The notes: a model not told the origin generated them from the sequence alone. A stretch of DNA of 64,000 nucleotides from Marichromatium bheemlicum (GCF_012276755.1 NZ_JAAXKX010000011.1:53556-117555); one strand, 5' to 3'; shown: positions 20,054-28,430, counted from the stretch's first letter. Numbers and translations: made by a program.

Positions 20054-20371
20054 TCAAGCGGTCTCGGGCATGGCCGGGGCCTCTTCGGCGGGTGCAGCCT
20101 CTTCGGCGGGTGCAGCCTCTTCGGCAGGAGCGGCCTCTTCGGCGGGTGCGGCGCCCTCGGCCGGTGCAGCCTCCTCGGTCACCGCCATCTCCTCGGAGAC
20201 GGCCGCCTCCGGCGCCTCCCAACCCTGCCCCGGGAGCGAGAAGGCATAGACGTGAACCGCGAGCGCGACGACCAGCACCGCCGCCAGGATCGGAATCAGC
20301 CAAGTCGAGGGATTGACGACCAACCAGATCCGATAATCCTGTTCCTTCGGCTTGTAGTCGAATACCTGCAT
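20054..20371 (-). CDS. pucA: light-harvesting alpha subunit with long Ala/Pro/Glu C-terminal tail
   Basis: The first 50 residues are a normal LH2-type alpha antenna peptide: YRIWLVVNPSTWLIPIL, one transmembrane helix and axial His H40 in ALAVHVYAF. The remaining ~55 residues form an acidic tail made of repeated Ala-Ala-Pro-Ala-Glu-Glu units. The total is 105 residues, about twice the usual length. The tail would lie on the periplasmic (lumen) side. AGGAGGAG precedes the ATG at 20371. It is the first gene of the operon, closest to the promoter. An alpha subunit with an Ala/Pro-rich C-terminal extension is known from Rubrivivax gelatinosus LH2, so the idea has precedent, but this tail is acidic and repetitive. 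Confidence 0.88.
   Translation of the reverse strand: MQVFDYKPKEQDYRIWLVVNPSTWLIPILAAVLVVALAVHVYAFSLPGQGWEAPEAAVSEEMAVTEEAAPAEGAAPAEEAAPAEEAAPAEEAAPAEEAPAMPETA
20076..20175. repeat. 18-bp tandem repeat encoding the alpha-subunit tail
   Basis: About five copies of an 18-bp unit (cctcttcggcgggtgcag and variants) encode the repeated Ala/Pro/Glu hexapeptide of the long alpha subunit. The unit keeps frame, so copy number can vary without breaking the gene. Confidence 0.85.
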
Positions 20372-20484
20372 GATTCTCCTCCTCAGCGGATGACGAATAG
20401 AGACTCGGTGATCGAGCGACTGCAATGGCCCGCAATCCAACGGACCAATCGTGAAATTCCTCAGAATCCCTTGGGGATCCCAGG

Positions 20485-20502
20485 TGTCATATTAGCTTGA
20501 CG
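20485..20502. promoter_or_regulatory. PpsR/CrtJ-like site 1 (near consensus)
   Basis: TGT-N12-ACG, one base from the TGT-N12-ACA consensus of PpsR/CrtJ, the redox- and light-responsive repressor of photosynthesis genes. It covers the predicted -10 element of the antenna promoter. Confidence 0.6.
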
Positions 20503-20516
20503 CACACTGATGTCAA
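20489..20516 (-). promoter_or_regulatory. sigma-70 promoter of the antenna operon
   Basis: On the minus strand, TTGACA (20516-20511) and TAATAT (20494-20489) are separated by 16 bp: a perfect -35 and a near-perfect -10. Transcription would start about 110 bp before the long alpha gene. Both elements lie within PpsR-like palindromes. Confidence 0.7.
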
Positions 20517-20528
20517 TAAAGTTTGACA
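20511..20528. promoter_or_regulatory. PpsR/CrtJ-like site 2 (perfect palindrome)
   Basis: tgtcaataaagtttgaca has perfect TGTCAA/TTGACA half-sites and fits TGT-N12-ACA. It overlaps the -35 element, 26 bp from site 1; tandem sites with cooperative binding are typical for this regulator. Confidence 0.75.
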
Positions 20529-20692
20529 ACTGTTTTTCATCACCGCTCAAGCCTCTGAATACAGGCTTTTTTCAATAATCTATCCAATAATCGGCCCAGT
20601 TGTTGCTTGACTCCTATGGCAAGCAAACGCCTCCTTTTCGCAAGACACGAATCCACTGAATACCGCCGCCGACCCAACACCGGCCCACCGCC
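20529..20692. other. AT-rich intergenic stretch upstream of the antenna promoter
   Basis: This stretch runs from the antenna promoter to the 3' end of glgA and is more AT-rich than the rest of the window. I see no gene in it. It may hold further regulator sites for the antenna operon and the 3' end of the glgA transcript. Confidence 0.4.
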
Positions 20693-22156
20693 TCACCCGC
20701 CGAGCAAACCTCGATAAAGTGCGAGATAACGCGCCGCCGGCCGACGCCAACTATGATCGGCAGACATCCCGTTCACCCGCAGGCGATGGAAGTGGTGGGG
20801 ATGGTGGTGCCACAGCCAGGCGGCGCGCGCCAACACCGCATGCACGGCGGTGCAGGTCGGCGCCTCGAACAGATAGCCATTACGCTCCGCGACGGGGTGA
20901 TCGCTGTGGTTGGCATCGATCACGGTATCGGCCAGGCCGCCGACCCGACGCACCAACGGTACGGTGCCGTAGCGCATCGCGATCAACTGGGTCAACCCAC
21001 AGGGTTCGTAGCGGCTCGGCACCAGGATCATGTCGGCACCGGCATAGATGAGATGCGCCAACCCCTCGTCGAAGCCGAGCTCGAGATGGGCATCAGGACA
21101 ATCGGCCAGGGCAGCGCGCTTGGCGGCAAAGCGTGTCGCCACGACCGGATCCGGCGCTGAGCCGAGCAGGACCACCTGGTAGCCAAGTGCAAGCGCACTG
21201 TCGATACCGGAGAGGATCAGTTCGACACCCTTCTGGGCATCGAGCCGGCCAATCAAGGCAAGGATCGGCGCGGTGCGCGCACACAACCCCAAACGACGAC
21301 GCAAGGCCAGCCGATCATGGGCCTTGAGGGCCAAGGTGTCAGTACCGTAGTGGGTCGGGATCAGTGGATCCTGCGCAGGATCCCAGACCGCGTCATCGAT
21401 ACCGTTGAGGATGCCCCCGAACTTGTCAGCATGCGCCTGCAACAACCCCTGTAGCCCCATCCCCTGTTCGGTGTGCAGTACCTCCCAGGCATAACGCGGA
21501 GAGACGGTGTTGACGAAATCGGCACGATCGATCGCGCCACGCAACAGATTGGCCCGTCCAGGCGCGCCCGGATCATCGAATGGTCCAGGCGCGAGCAGCG
21601 CCTCGACATCGACACCGAGCCGAGTCAGCAGCGCGGGTTCGATCACCCCCTGATGGGCGAGGTTATGCAGGGTGATACAGACACGGGCAGGTGCGTCGAT
21701 GTCAGCCCCTGGCGCTGACCGCAACACCGGCAACAGCGCGCTCTGCCAATCGTGACAATGGATGATGTCGGGTCGCCAACCGGGGCGCCGCAACAGTGCG
21801 TCGGCCGCGCGCGCGAACAGCGCGAAGCGCAAACCGTCGTCGGGCTCGCCATAGAGACGCGCGCGACGGAACCAGTCACCCGCCGGATCGATCAGGATGC
21901 ACTCGAGTCCCTCGACACGCAGACGCCAGCAGGCACAGGCGAGTGTGCCACCGTCGAACGGGATCGACACCCCCTCGTCGAGGGGCTCGAGCAGCGACAC
22001 CCAGCGCTCCGACAACAACCCCCGATAGTAGGGCAACAGTACCTGGACCGTGGCCCCGGCGGCGACCAGCGCGCGCGACAACCCGTGGATGAAGTCGCCG
22101 AGCCCGCCGACCTTGGCGATAGGGGCACACTCGGCTGCGACCATGACCACACGCAT
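20693..22156 (-). CDS. glgA: glycogen synthase (ADP-glucose type)
   Basis: GlgA adds glucose from ADP-glucose to the growing alpha-1,4-glucan in the cytosol. The 487-residue GT5 protein has the ADP-glucose binding KVGGLGD (residues 15-21), a His-rich LHNLAHQG stretch, the GRLDAQKGVELIL motif and the C-terminal SRYEPCGLTQLIAMRYGT with the retaining-GT acidic residue. The ATG at 22156 follows GAGGAGGAG. It lies 3 bp after the DUF4912 gene and within the GH57-DUF4912-glgA unit. The short form with VGGLGD in place of the more common TGGLGD is a minor variant. Confidence 0.94.
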   Translation of the reverse strand: MRVVMVAAECAPIAKVGGLGDFIHGLSRALVAAGATVQVLLPYYRGLLSERWVSLLEPLDEGVSIPFDGGTLACACWRLRVEGLECILIDPAGDWFRRARLYGEPDDGLRFALFARAADALLRRPGWRPDIIHCHDWQSALLPVLRSAPGADIDAPARVCITLHNLAHQGVIEPALLTRLGVDVEALLAPGPFDDPGAPGRANLLRGAIDRADFVNTVSPRYAWEVLHTEQGMGLQGLLQAHADKFGGILNGIDDAVWDPAQDPLIPTHYGTDTLALKAHDRLALRRRLGLCARTAPILALIGRLDAQKGVELILSGIDSALALGYQVVLLGSAPDPVVATRFAAKRAALADCPDAHLELGFDEGLAHLIYAGADMILVPSRYEPCGLTQLIAMRYGTVPLVRRVGGLADTVIDANHSDHPVAERNGYLFEAPTCTAVHAVLARAAWLWHHHPHHFHRLRVNGMSADHSWRRPAARYLALYRGLLGG

Positions 22157-22159
22157 CGC

Positions 22160-22933
22160 TTACTCCTCCTCGGGACGCGGCGGCAGGGCCGGTGGATGCT
22201 GCGCCAGTGCCGCGCGCAACAATGCAGGGTCGTCGACCACGCAATCGAGCTGGAAGCGGCCACCGGGCCCCACCCGATAGGGTTGACCGAAGAGGTCGAT
22301 CTCACACCCCGGTGGCGCCCATCCCGAGACACACAATCGCGCCTCGATCACCACCCCCGCGGCCGGTGGCGCCGGGGTGGCGTAGTCGAGCCTCGGGATC
22401 ACCCCGGGCAACGACAACCGCGCCACCTCCCCGGTCTCCGTCGCCACCGGTCCGGCCCCCGTCTCGGGTACGTTCCCCGATCGCATCATCGCACGGCGGC
22501 GTACGCGCTCGACCTCGATACCGCGGCCATGGAGGAAGGACTCGGAGCGAGCGAGCATCACCCAACCGGCGGCGCCATCGGCGAGACCGATTTCGGCATG
22601 GTAATCAGCGCTCGGTAGCGCCTCGGCCAGCACCACCGTGCCCCTCGGGGCACGCTCACGCAACACTCGCTCCACCACCAGCGAGGTGTCGCCATCGGCC
22701 TCGCGACGCAGCAACCGCAGTCGCGGGTGCGCGCCCGTGGCCCCAAAGAGCGAGACCACACGCGCCACGTCCGCCGCAGCCAGTGACCAGCTCGCGCCGA
22801 TACCGCCAGCGGCGGTCTCGAACAGCACCACCTCGGTACCAGGCCACGGCGCGGGAAATTCAGGGGCGAGCGGGTGCGGCGCAGGCCGCAGGTCCGGGGT
22901 CGGCGCCACACCGCCCGCCGTCGGCATGGCCAT
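22160..22933 (-). CDS. DUF4912 domain protein
   Basis: This 257-residue protein resembles the DUF4912 family, which often sits beside GH57/DUF1957 and glycogen synthase genes. Two similar beta-rich modules are visible: VARVVSLFGATGAHPRLRLL...VVLAEALPSADYHAEIGL, and a second half with VDDPALLRAAL. I see no catalytic motif, signal or membrane helix. A role in binding carbohydrate or regulating glucan synthesis is inferred from context only. It is flanked by 60 bp to the GH57 gene and 3 bp to glgA, so it is co-transcribed and likely coupled to glgA. Confidence 0.65.
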   Translation of the reverse strand: MAMPTAGGVAPTPDLRPAPHPLAPEFPAPWPGTEVVLFETAAGGIGASWSLAAADVARVVSLFGATGAHPRLRLLRREADGDTSLVVERVLRERAPRGTVVLAEALPSADYHAEIGLADGAAGWVMLARSESFLHGRGIEVERVRRRAMMRSGNVPETGAGPVATETGEVARLSLPGVIPRLDYATPAPPAAGVVIEARLCVSGWAPPGCEIDLFGQPYRVGPGGRFQLDCVVDDPALLRAALAQHPPALPPRPEEE

Positions 22934-22993
22934 ATCGAGCTCGGCCTCTTGCTGGATATCGATCGTCTGCGCTCCTCTTCGAGATGGGACTGC

Positions 22994-24229
22994 TCAGACC
23001 TCGGCCTCGGCCAACCCCGGGGCGTGGCGAGTGCTCGCCAGTGGCGGCATCTCGCAACACCCGCGTCCGCGCTCGAGCGCCGCGAGGGCACACGCCGTGG
23101 TCTCCAGGCGGTGGCGCAGATACGGCAACCAGGCCTCGCCCCAGTACAGATAACAGCTGGTCTCGGCCTCGAGGATCTGCTGACGGGCGGCGATCAGGGC
23201 ATCATCCCAGCGATCCCGCGCCGACTCACGTACCAAGGCCCAATAACGCTCGCTCAGCCGCGCCAATTCGGCCACCGCCGCCCGCTGTCCGGCGCTGGCG
23301 GTCCAGCGCGAGAGCTCGTCTCCGATCTCGGCATCGACATTCCAGCACCCGGCCTGGACCCGGGCATGGACACGCGGCTGGAAGTCATCGAGATAACGAC
23401 CCAGCGACACCGGCCGGATCACACTCTCGCCATCGCGCCAACGTGCCAGCTGCGGCGCGACGAAATGACCGAAGAACCCTGAGGGCTCGTGGAGCTGGCG
23501 CAGCCAGTCCCCATTCTCGCCATCGCACCAGGTGGTGAGCAAACGCATCGCCTGCGGACGTGGTGAACCTGCCACCCGGCCGACCACCTCCCGCTCGAAC
23601 CAGTCCGGATCCAATCCCGACCGCTGAGCGGCAGAGAGCGCGCGATCGCGCGGTACGACACGGATACAGGCGCCATGGTGACAGGCCAGATAGGGCCGCA
23701 ATACATCACTCATGCCATCGGCCGGGCGCACCTGGGCGCCATCGACCACCACATAATCGTAACCGGCCTTCACCAGCGCCGGGATCATCTCCATGGTGAA
23801 GGCCAGTTCCGGCGGCCAGAAACCCCGTGGCGCGCGCCCGAAGACACGTTCAACCAGGCCACGACCACGCGCCAGCTGTTCAGACCAGTCGGCGCGCGCG
23901 ATCAGCGGAAAGATCGGGTGCGAATAGCCCATCCCGACCAGCTCGATATTGGGCGCACGCCGATACCCCTCGAGCATCGCCGGGATGTCGACGAGGGCAC
24001 CGTAGCGCACCACCACCTCGGGATCGAGCAGCTGCTCGAGCAAGACCCCGGAGAACCCGACGTGGAACACCGCGACATCGCGAAAGCGCTCGGCATAGCG
24101 CACCACCCGCTCATAACAGCGGATGATCCGCTCGGCCTCCCCGGGGCGGGTCTCGATGAGTTGACGCAGGTTGCCCGGGGGCTGATGCATGTGGAGCCCG
24201 AGGGCGTGAGCGATCTTGGTGACGGTCAT
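22994..24229 (-). CDS. glycoside hydrolase family 57 / DUF1957 protein
   Basis: This 411-residue protein belongs to GH57, which contains 4-alpha-glucanotransferases, amylopullulanases and branching enzymes. The fold signature starts with ALGLHMHQPPGNL (about residues 8-20) and includes FHVGFSGVLLEQL. The proposed catalytic Glu lies in GFWPPELAF (about residue 137) and an acidic motif CDGENGDWL comes later. The ATG at 24229 is the natural start; the frame continues upstream only into the tandem repeat. The neighbours (DUF4912, glgA and glgX beyond the repeat island) point to glycogen. A branching or transferase activity is likely, since no GH13 branching enzyme is present here, but I cannot tell which. 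Confidence 0.85.
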   Translation of the reverse strand: MTVTKIAHALGLHMHQPPGNLRQLIETRPGEAERIIRCYERVVRYAERFRDVAVFHVGFSGVLLEQLLDPEVVVRYGALVDIPAMLEGYRRAPNIELVGMGYSHPIFPLIARADWSEQLARGRGLVERVFGRAPRGFWPPELAFTMEMIPALVKAGYDYVVVDGAQVRPADGMSDVLRPYLACHHGACIRVVPRDRALSAAQRSGLDPDWFEREVVGRVAGSPRPQAMRLLTTWCDGENGDWLRQLHEPSGFFGHFVAPQLARWRDGESVIRPVSLGRYLDDFQPRVHARVQAGCWNVDAEIGDELSRWTASAGQRAAVAELARLSERYWALVRESARDRWDDALIAARQQILEAETSCYLYWGEAWLPYLRHRLETTACALAALERGRGCCEMPPLASTRHAPGLAEAEV

Positions 24230-24319
24230 CCGGGTCTGAAGAGCGGGTCGACGGGCGCCATGACATCCATGGGCCCAGCCAACCCACATTAAACAATGGG
24301 GCGGGATGGGTAAAGCGCG

Positions 24320-24444
24320 GGCCAGCGGCCAGCGGCCAGCGGCCAGCGGCCAGCGGCCAGCGGCCAGCGGCCAGCGGCCAGCGGCCAGCGGCCAGCGGCC
24401 AGCGGCCAGCGGCCAGCGGCCAGCGGCCAGCGGCCAGCGGCCAG
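24320..24444. repeat. 7-bp tandem repeat (ggccagc), about 18 copies
   Basis: About 17 full copies of ggccagc plus a partial copy form an unbroken microsatellite-like array 90 bp upstream of the GH57 start. The 7-bp unit is not a multiple of three. The unit resembles the ggccgccagcg found at the outer edges of the nearby dispersed elements, so the array may have grown from an element end. Confidence 0.95.
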
Positions 24445-24446
24445 AA

Positions 24447-25008
24447 GATTGAACCGCGAAGGCGCGAAGGACGCAAAGAAAGCAATCAGCCTTCAGCCGA
24501 CAGCCACCAGTGGGAAGATACAGGCGGCAGCGACTGATGTCTTGCGCCGATGGCAGCCCGTAGGTTGGGTTGCCCATACACCACCGATCGACGAATCCTC
24601 GGGACTCCAGGACGGGCAACCCAACATCGCCACCAGGCGGCCGCTAGCGGATTGAGCCGCGAAGGACGTAAAGAAAGCGATCAGCCAACAGTAGGGAGAT
24701 ACAGGCGGCAGCGACTGACGTCTTGCGCCGATAGCAGCCCGTAGGTTGGGTTGCCCATACACCACCGATCGACGAATCCTCGGGACTCCAGGACGGGCAA
24801 CCCAACATCGCCACCAGGCGGCCGCCAGCGGATTGAACCGCGAAGGACGCAAAGAAAGCGATCAGCCAACAGCCAACAGCAGGGAGATACAGGCGGCAGC
24901 GACTGACGTCTTGCGCCGATGGCAGGAGGAATTACACCCACTGGGAGCTGGACGCTGACAGCCGGGCGCTATTCCCCTTCGCGTCCTTGGCGACTTTGCG
25001 GTTCAATC
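24447..25008. repeat. intergenic repeat element E1 (expanded)
   Basis: The element begins at 24447 with a 33-bp end (gattgaaccgcgaaggcgcg...) and closes at 24976-25008 with the same end inverted. Between them the left end recurs at 24649 and 24831 in direct orientation, giving two full copies and one truncated copy of a ~182-202 bp unit. Each full unit contains the inverted pair taggttgggttgccc / gggcaacccaac (24561-24575 with 24614-24625; 24742-24756 with 24795-24806). It contains no credible gene. The related elements E2-E4 in this window are much simpler. Confidence 0.85.
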
Positions 25009-25027
25009 CCCTGGCCGCTAGCGGCCC

Positions 25028-27124
25028 CTATTCGCTCCGTCCCTCGAGTACCACCAGGCTACGGCCACGCACCAACAACACCGAGGCGCGATGGCAGGGT
25101 TGCAGCTCGGGCTCGATCAGGTCGGTGGGCGCCGCACGAGCGGTGTCGAGGGCACGATACCAGGCCCCACCGGGCAATTGCGGGACAGTGAAACGCCGCG
25201 CCTCGGGGTCCATGTTGATCGCCACATAGAGCGCTGGCTCGGTCTCGCACAGCGACGCCAAGGTAAAGGCCAGCACCCGCGCCTCTGGATCGTCCCAGGG
25301 CGGTTGATCGGGTTCGAGCCCGTGCCAGCTGATGTCCGCAAGACTGCTCCCCGGACGCGGCTGACCGGTGAGGAAATGGCGCCGCCGTAAGCTCGGATGA
25401 CGTCGGCGCAACGCGACCAATCCACGCACGAAGCGCAGCATGGTGGCATTGCGCTCGACCAGCGACCAATCGAACCAGTTGGCGGCGTTGTCCTGACACC
25501 AGGCATTGTTGTTACCACCCTGGGTGCGCAGCACCTCGTCGCCGGCGAGCAACATCGGCACACCCTGGCTGAGCAGTAGCAGCGCGAGCAGGTTCTTGGC
25601 CTGACGCCGCCGCAGCGCCAATACCTCGGGATCGTCAGTCTCGCCCTCGATGCCGCAGTTCCAGCTCAGGTCGTCGTCGGTGCCGTCACGGTTGTCCTCG
25701 GCGTTGGCGAGATTGCGTTTGTGGGTGTAGGAGACCAGGTCCCAGAGGGTGAAGCCGTCGTGACAGGTGACGAAGTTGACGCTGTTGAGCGGGTGACGGA
25801 GATTGGCCTGGTAGAGATCGCTGCTGCCGGCGAGCCGGGTGGCGACCTCGGCCACCAGCCCACGATCACCACGCACGAAGCGGCGGATCACATCGCGATA
25901 GTGACCGTTCCATTCCATCCAGCGATACCCCGGGAAGCTGCCGACCTGATAGAGCCCGGCGGCATCCCAGGCCTCGGCGATGATCCGGCTGGTGGCCAGG
26001 GTATCGGAGAGTTCGATCCCCCACAGCACCGGCGGATTGGCCAGCGGCTGGCCGTCGGCGTCGCGTGCCATGGCGCTGGCCAGGTCAAAGCGGAAGCCGT
26101 CGACGTGCATCTCGCGCACCCAGTACTCGAGCGCGTCGATGATATAGCGCGCCACCAACGGGTGATTGGCGTTGACGGTGTTGCCACAGCCGGTGAAATC
26201 GAGATAGATGCGCCGATCGAGCACATCGAGACAGTAGAAAGTCTCATTGCCGAAGCCCTTGAAGGTCAGGGTCGGTCCCCCCGCCCCACCTTCACTGGTG
26301 TGGTTGAAGACCACATCGAGGATGACCCCAATCCCGGCGCGATGCAGCGCCTTGACCAGGTCACGGAACTCGCGGCGATGACAACCGGCCTCGGGGTCGA
26401 CGCAATAGCCAGGGTGCGGCGAGAAGAAGCCGTAGCTGCTGTAGCCCCAGTAGTTGCGCAGCCCCGCCTGCCACACCGCCGGCGGCACGTCCTGTTCGTC
26501 GAAGGCCATCACCGGCATCAGCTCGACGTGACTGATCCCGAGTGCACGCAGATAGGGGATCTTCTCGATCAGCCCGAGGAAGGTCCCCGGGTGCGCGACC
26601 CCGGCGCTCGGGTGCTTGGTGAAGCCACCGACGTGCAGCTCGTAGATGATGGTCTCCTCCCAGGGACGGCGCAGCGGGGTGTCGCCCTCCCAGTCGTACT
26701 CCTCGGCGAGCACCACGCCACGCGGCGAGTCGTGGGGACACACACCCTCGACCTGACGGCGCCAGCGGTCCCAGCCACAGACGTTGACCGCGCGCGCCCA
26801 GGGGTCGACCAGCTCGACCTCCGGGTCGAAGCGCCAGCCATTGCCCTGCGGATCGAAGGGGCCATCCATACGCCAGGTGTAGTAGGTCCCCGGGGGCAGA
26901 TCGACCACCAGCACGTGCCAGGAGAAGAAGGTGTGATTGACCTCGGGGTCGAGTCGGATGACCTGGAAAGGCTCGGCGCTCTCGGCACCGGCATAGAGCA
27001 ACAGCTCGGCCCCCGTGGCATGGCGACTGAAGACCGAGAAGTTGACCCCTGCGTCCTCGACGGTCGCCCCGGGCGGATGACGATGTCCGGGCAGGGTGTG
27101 AAACGGAGCATTGCGAGCGGCCAT
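25028..27124 (-). CDS. glgX: glycogen debranching enzyme (isoamylase type)
   Basis: GlgX cuts alpha-1,6 branches of partly degraded glycogen. The 698-residue protein has an N-terminal CBM48 module (GATVEDAGVNFSVFSRHA) and a GH13 barrel. Conserved regions include DVVFNHT (region I), GFRFDLASAM with the nucleophile Asp (II), IIAEAWD with the acid/base Glu (III) and VNFVTCHDGFTLWD (IV), followed by DDLSWNCGIEGET typical of debranching enzymes. The ATG at 27124 gives a normal N-terminus (MAARNAPFHTLPGHRHPPGA). The frame extends about 36 codons further upstream without family similarity. It runs toward the repeat island and the GH57-DUF4912-glgA unit. Confidence 0.94.
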   Translation of the reverse strand: MAARNAPFHTLPGHRHPPGATVEDAGVNFSVFSRHATGAELLLYAGAESAEPFQVIRLDPEVNHTFFSWHVLVVDLPPGTYYTWRMDGPFDPQGNGWRFDPEVELVDPWARAVNVCGWDRWRRQVEGVCPHDSPRGVVLAEEYDWEGDTPLRRPWEETIIYELHVGGFTKHPSAGVAHPGTFLGLIEKIPYLRALGISHVELMPVMAFDEQDVPPAVWQAGLRNYWGYSSYGFFSPHPGYCVDPEAGCHRREFRDLVKALHRAGIGVILDVVFNHTSEGGAGGPTLTFKGFGNETFYCLDVLDRRIYLDFTGCGNTVNANHPLVARYIIDALEYWVREMHVDGFRFDLASAMARDADGQPLANPPVLWGIELSDTLATSRIIAEAWDAAGLYQVGSFPGYRWMEWNGHYRDVIRRFVRGDRGLVAEVATRLAGSSDLYQANLRHPLNSVNFVTCHDGFTLWDLVSYTHKRNLANAEDNRDGTDDDLSWNCGIEGETDDPEVLALRRRQAKNLLALLLLSQGVPMLLAGDEVLRTQGGNNNAWCQDNAANWFDWSLVERNATMLRFVRGLVALRRRHPSLRRRHFLTGQPRPGSSLADISWHGLEPDQPPWDDPEARVLAFTLASLCETEPALYVAINMDPEARRFTVPQLPGGAWYRALDTARAAPTDLIEPELQPCHRASVLLVRGRSLVVLEGRSE

Positions 27125-27238
27125 GACGAATGCGCGGCCCTGAATGGCGGAGGCCACCGAACGGGTGGCAAAGGACGTGACGCACCACGGCGCATCACAC
27201 GGGCTGTGATCATAGCATGGGCGCCAGAGCACCCTGCT

Positions 27239-28426
27239 TCAATCGGCCGAGACGGTCTGCGGCAGCGCCGGGGTGAGCCAGCGCCAAGCCAGCCACCAGC
27301 CCAACAGCGAGGCCAGGGCTGCGACCCCAAAGGTCAGCAGCGCCCCGGCGTCTTCCCACAACACCCCACCGATCAGGCTCCCGGCGGCACCACCGGCGCC
27401 GAAGCTCAAGGCGCTGTAGAGCGCCTGACCACGCCCCTGGGTACGCCCTGGGAAGGCATGGTGAACCCAATGGATCGCCGCAGCATGAAAGGTACCGAAG
27501 GTGGCCGCATGCAACAGCTGGGCGCACGCCTGCAGCCATACCAGCTCGACCCAAGCACCGATCACCAGCCAACGCGCCACCGCCAACCCCAGACTCCAGA
27601 GCAACACCCGTCGCGCCCCAAAGCGCTCGAGCAGCCGATGCGTGACCAGAAAAATAGCCACCTCCGCGATCACCCCGAGCGCCCACAGCCCCCCGACGGC
27701 ATCGGTACCATAGCCGTTGGCCTCGAGATGGATCGAATAGAAGGCGTAATAGATCCCATGGGCGAGCTGCATCAGCAGACAGGCGGCGAAGAAGGCCAGC
27801 ACCTCGGGACGGCGCAACAGGGCATTGAGCCGAGGCGTCGACGCCTCGGGGCGCGCCGGCGCACTGTCGGGGATCAGCAGGCTGCTCAGCCAGATACCGA
27901 CGAACACCGCCAGCACCCACCAGGGCAGGATCGAGAGCGAGTGGGCATGCAGCGCCAGCCCCAGGCCGAGCACCACCAGGATGAAACCGACCGAGCCCCA
28001 CAGCCGCACCAACGCATAGCGGGTCGGGCGGTGACGGAGATGATTGAAGGTCACCGCCTCGAGCTGCGGTAACGAGGCGTTCCAGAAGAAGCTGAACAGC
28101 GCCATCGCCAGCGCCGTGGCCCAGAACCCCTCGCCGATGAAGATCAGACCGAAGAGCACGATCGAGAGCAGCGCCGCGAGCCGTACCAGCGGCATCCGCC
28201 GGCCGCTGCGATCGGCCAATTGTCCCCAGACCAGCGGGGCGACGATCTTAGTGGCATAGAGGATCGCCATCAGCTGGCCGATGGCCAGGGCATCGAACCC
28301 CTGGGCCTGCAGATACAGCCCCCAATAGGGCACCAACGCCCCGAGCGAGGCGAAATAGAAGAAATAGAAACCGGAGAGGCGCCAGTAGGGCATGACTGGG
28401 GCGCGCGCCGGCCTGGCGCCGCGCAC
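27239..28426 (-). CDS. MFS transporter (MFS_1-like)
   Basis: This 395-residue inner-membrane protein has about 12 hydrophobic helices and the MFS loop motif GQLADRSGRRMPLVRL between TM2 and TM3. It resembles the HcaT/PF12832 type (YFFYFASLGALVPYWGLYLQ at the N-terminus). I use the GTG at 28426, which has GAGG upstream in the aroC tail; the ATG at 28393 is the alternative. It lies 4 bp after aroC, so it is probably co-transcribed, but no functional link is known. The substrate is unknown. Confidence 0.85.
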   Translation of the reverse strand: MRGARPARAPVMPYWRLSGFYFFYFASLGALVPYWGLYLQAQGFDALAIGQLMAILYATKIVAPLVWGQLADRSGRRMPLVRLAALLSIVLFGLIFIGEGFWATALAMALFSFFWNASLPQLEAVTFNHLRHRPTRYALVRLWGSVGFILVVLGLGLALHAHSLSILPWWVLAVFVGIWLSSLLIPDSAPARPEASTPRLNALLRRPEVLAFFAACLLMQLAHGIYYAFYSIHLEANGYGTDAVGGLWALGVIAEVAIFLVTHRLLERFGARRVLLWSLGLAVARWLVIGAWVELVWLQACAQLLHAATFGTFHAAAIHWVHHAFPGRTQGRGQALYSALSFGAGGAAGSLIGGVLWEDAGALLTFGVAALASLLGWWLAWRWLTPALPQTVSAD

Positions 28427-28430
28427 CGAC

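Noticed and set aside
19619..20371. LH1 (puf) genes
   Set aside because: No reaction-centre genes (pufLM) follow, and the beta peptide ends ANPWF rather than the LH1-type WRPW ending, so LH2 is the better call.
24320..24444. CRISPR array
   Set aside because: The repeat unit is 7 bp, has no spacers between copies, and no cas genes are nearby; it is a plain tandem repeat.
24111..24619. Repetitive Leu-Ala-Ala-Gly-Arg-Trp-Pro protein
   Set aside because: It is the translation of the 7-bp microsatellite read as a 21-bp period, not a real N-terminal extension of the GH57 protein.
25721..28072. 783-codon plus-strand open frame
   Set aside because: It lies antisense to glgX and the MFS gene, is His/Asp/Arg-rich in the way GC-rich antisense frames are, and matches no family.
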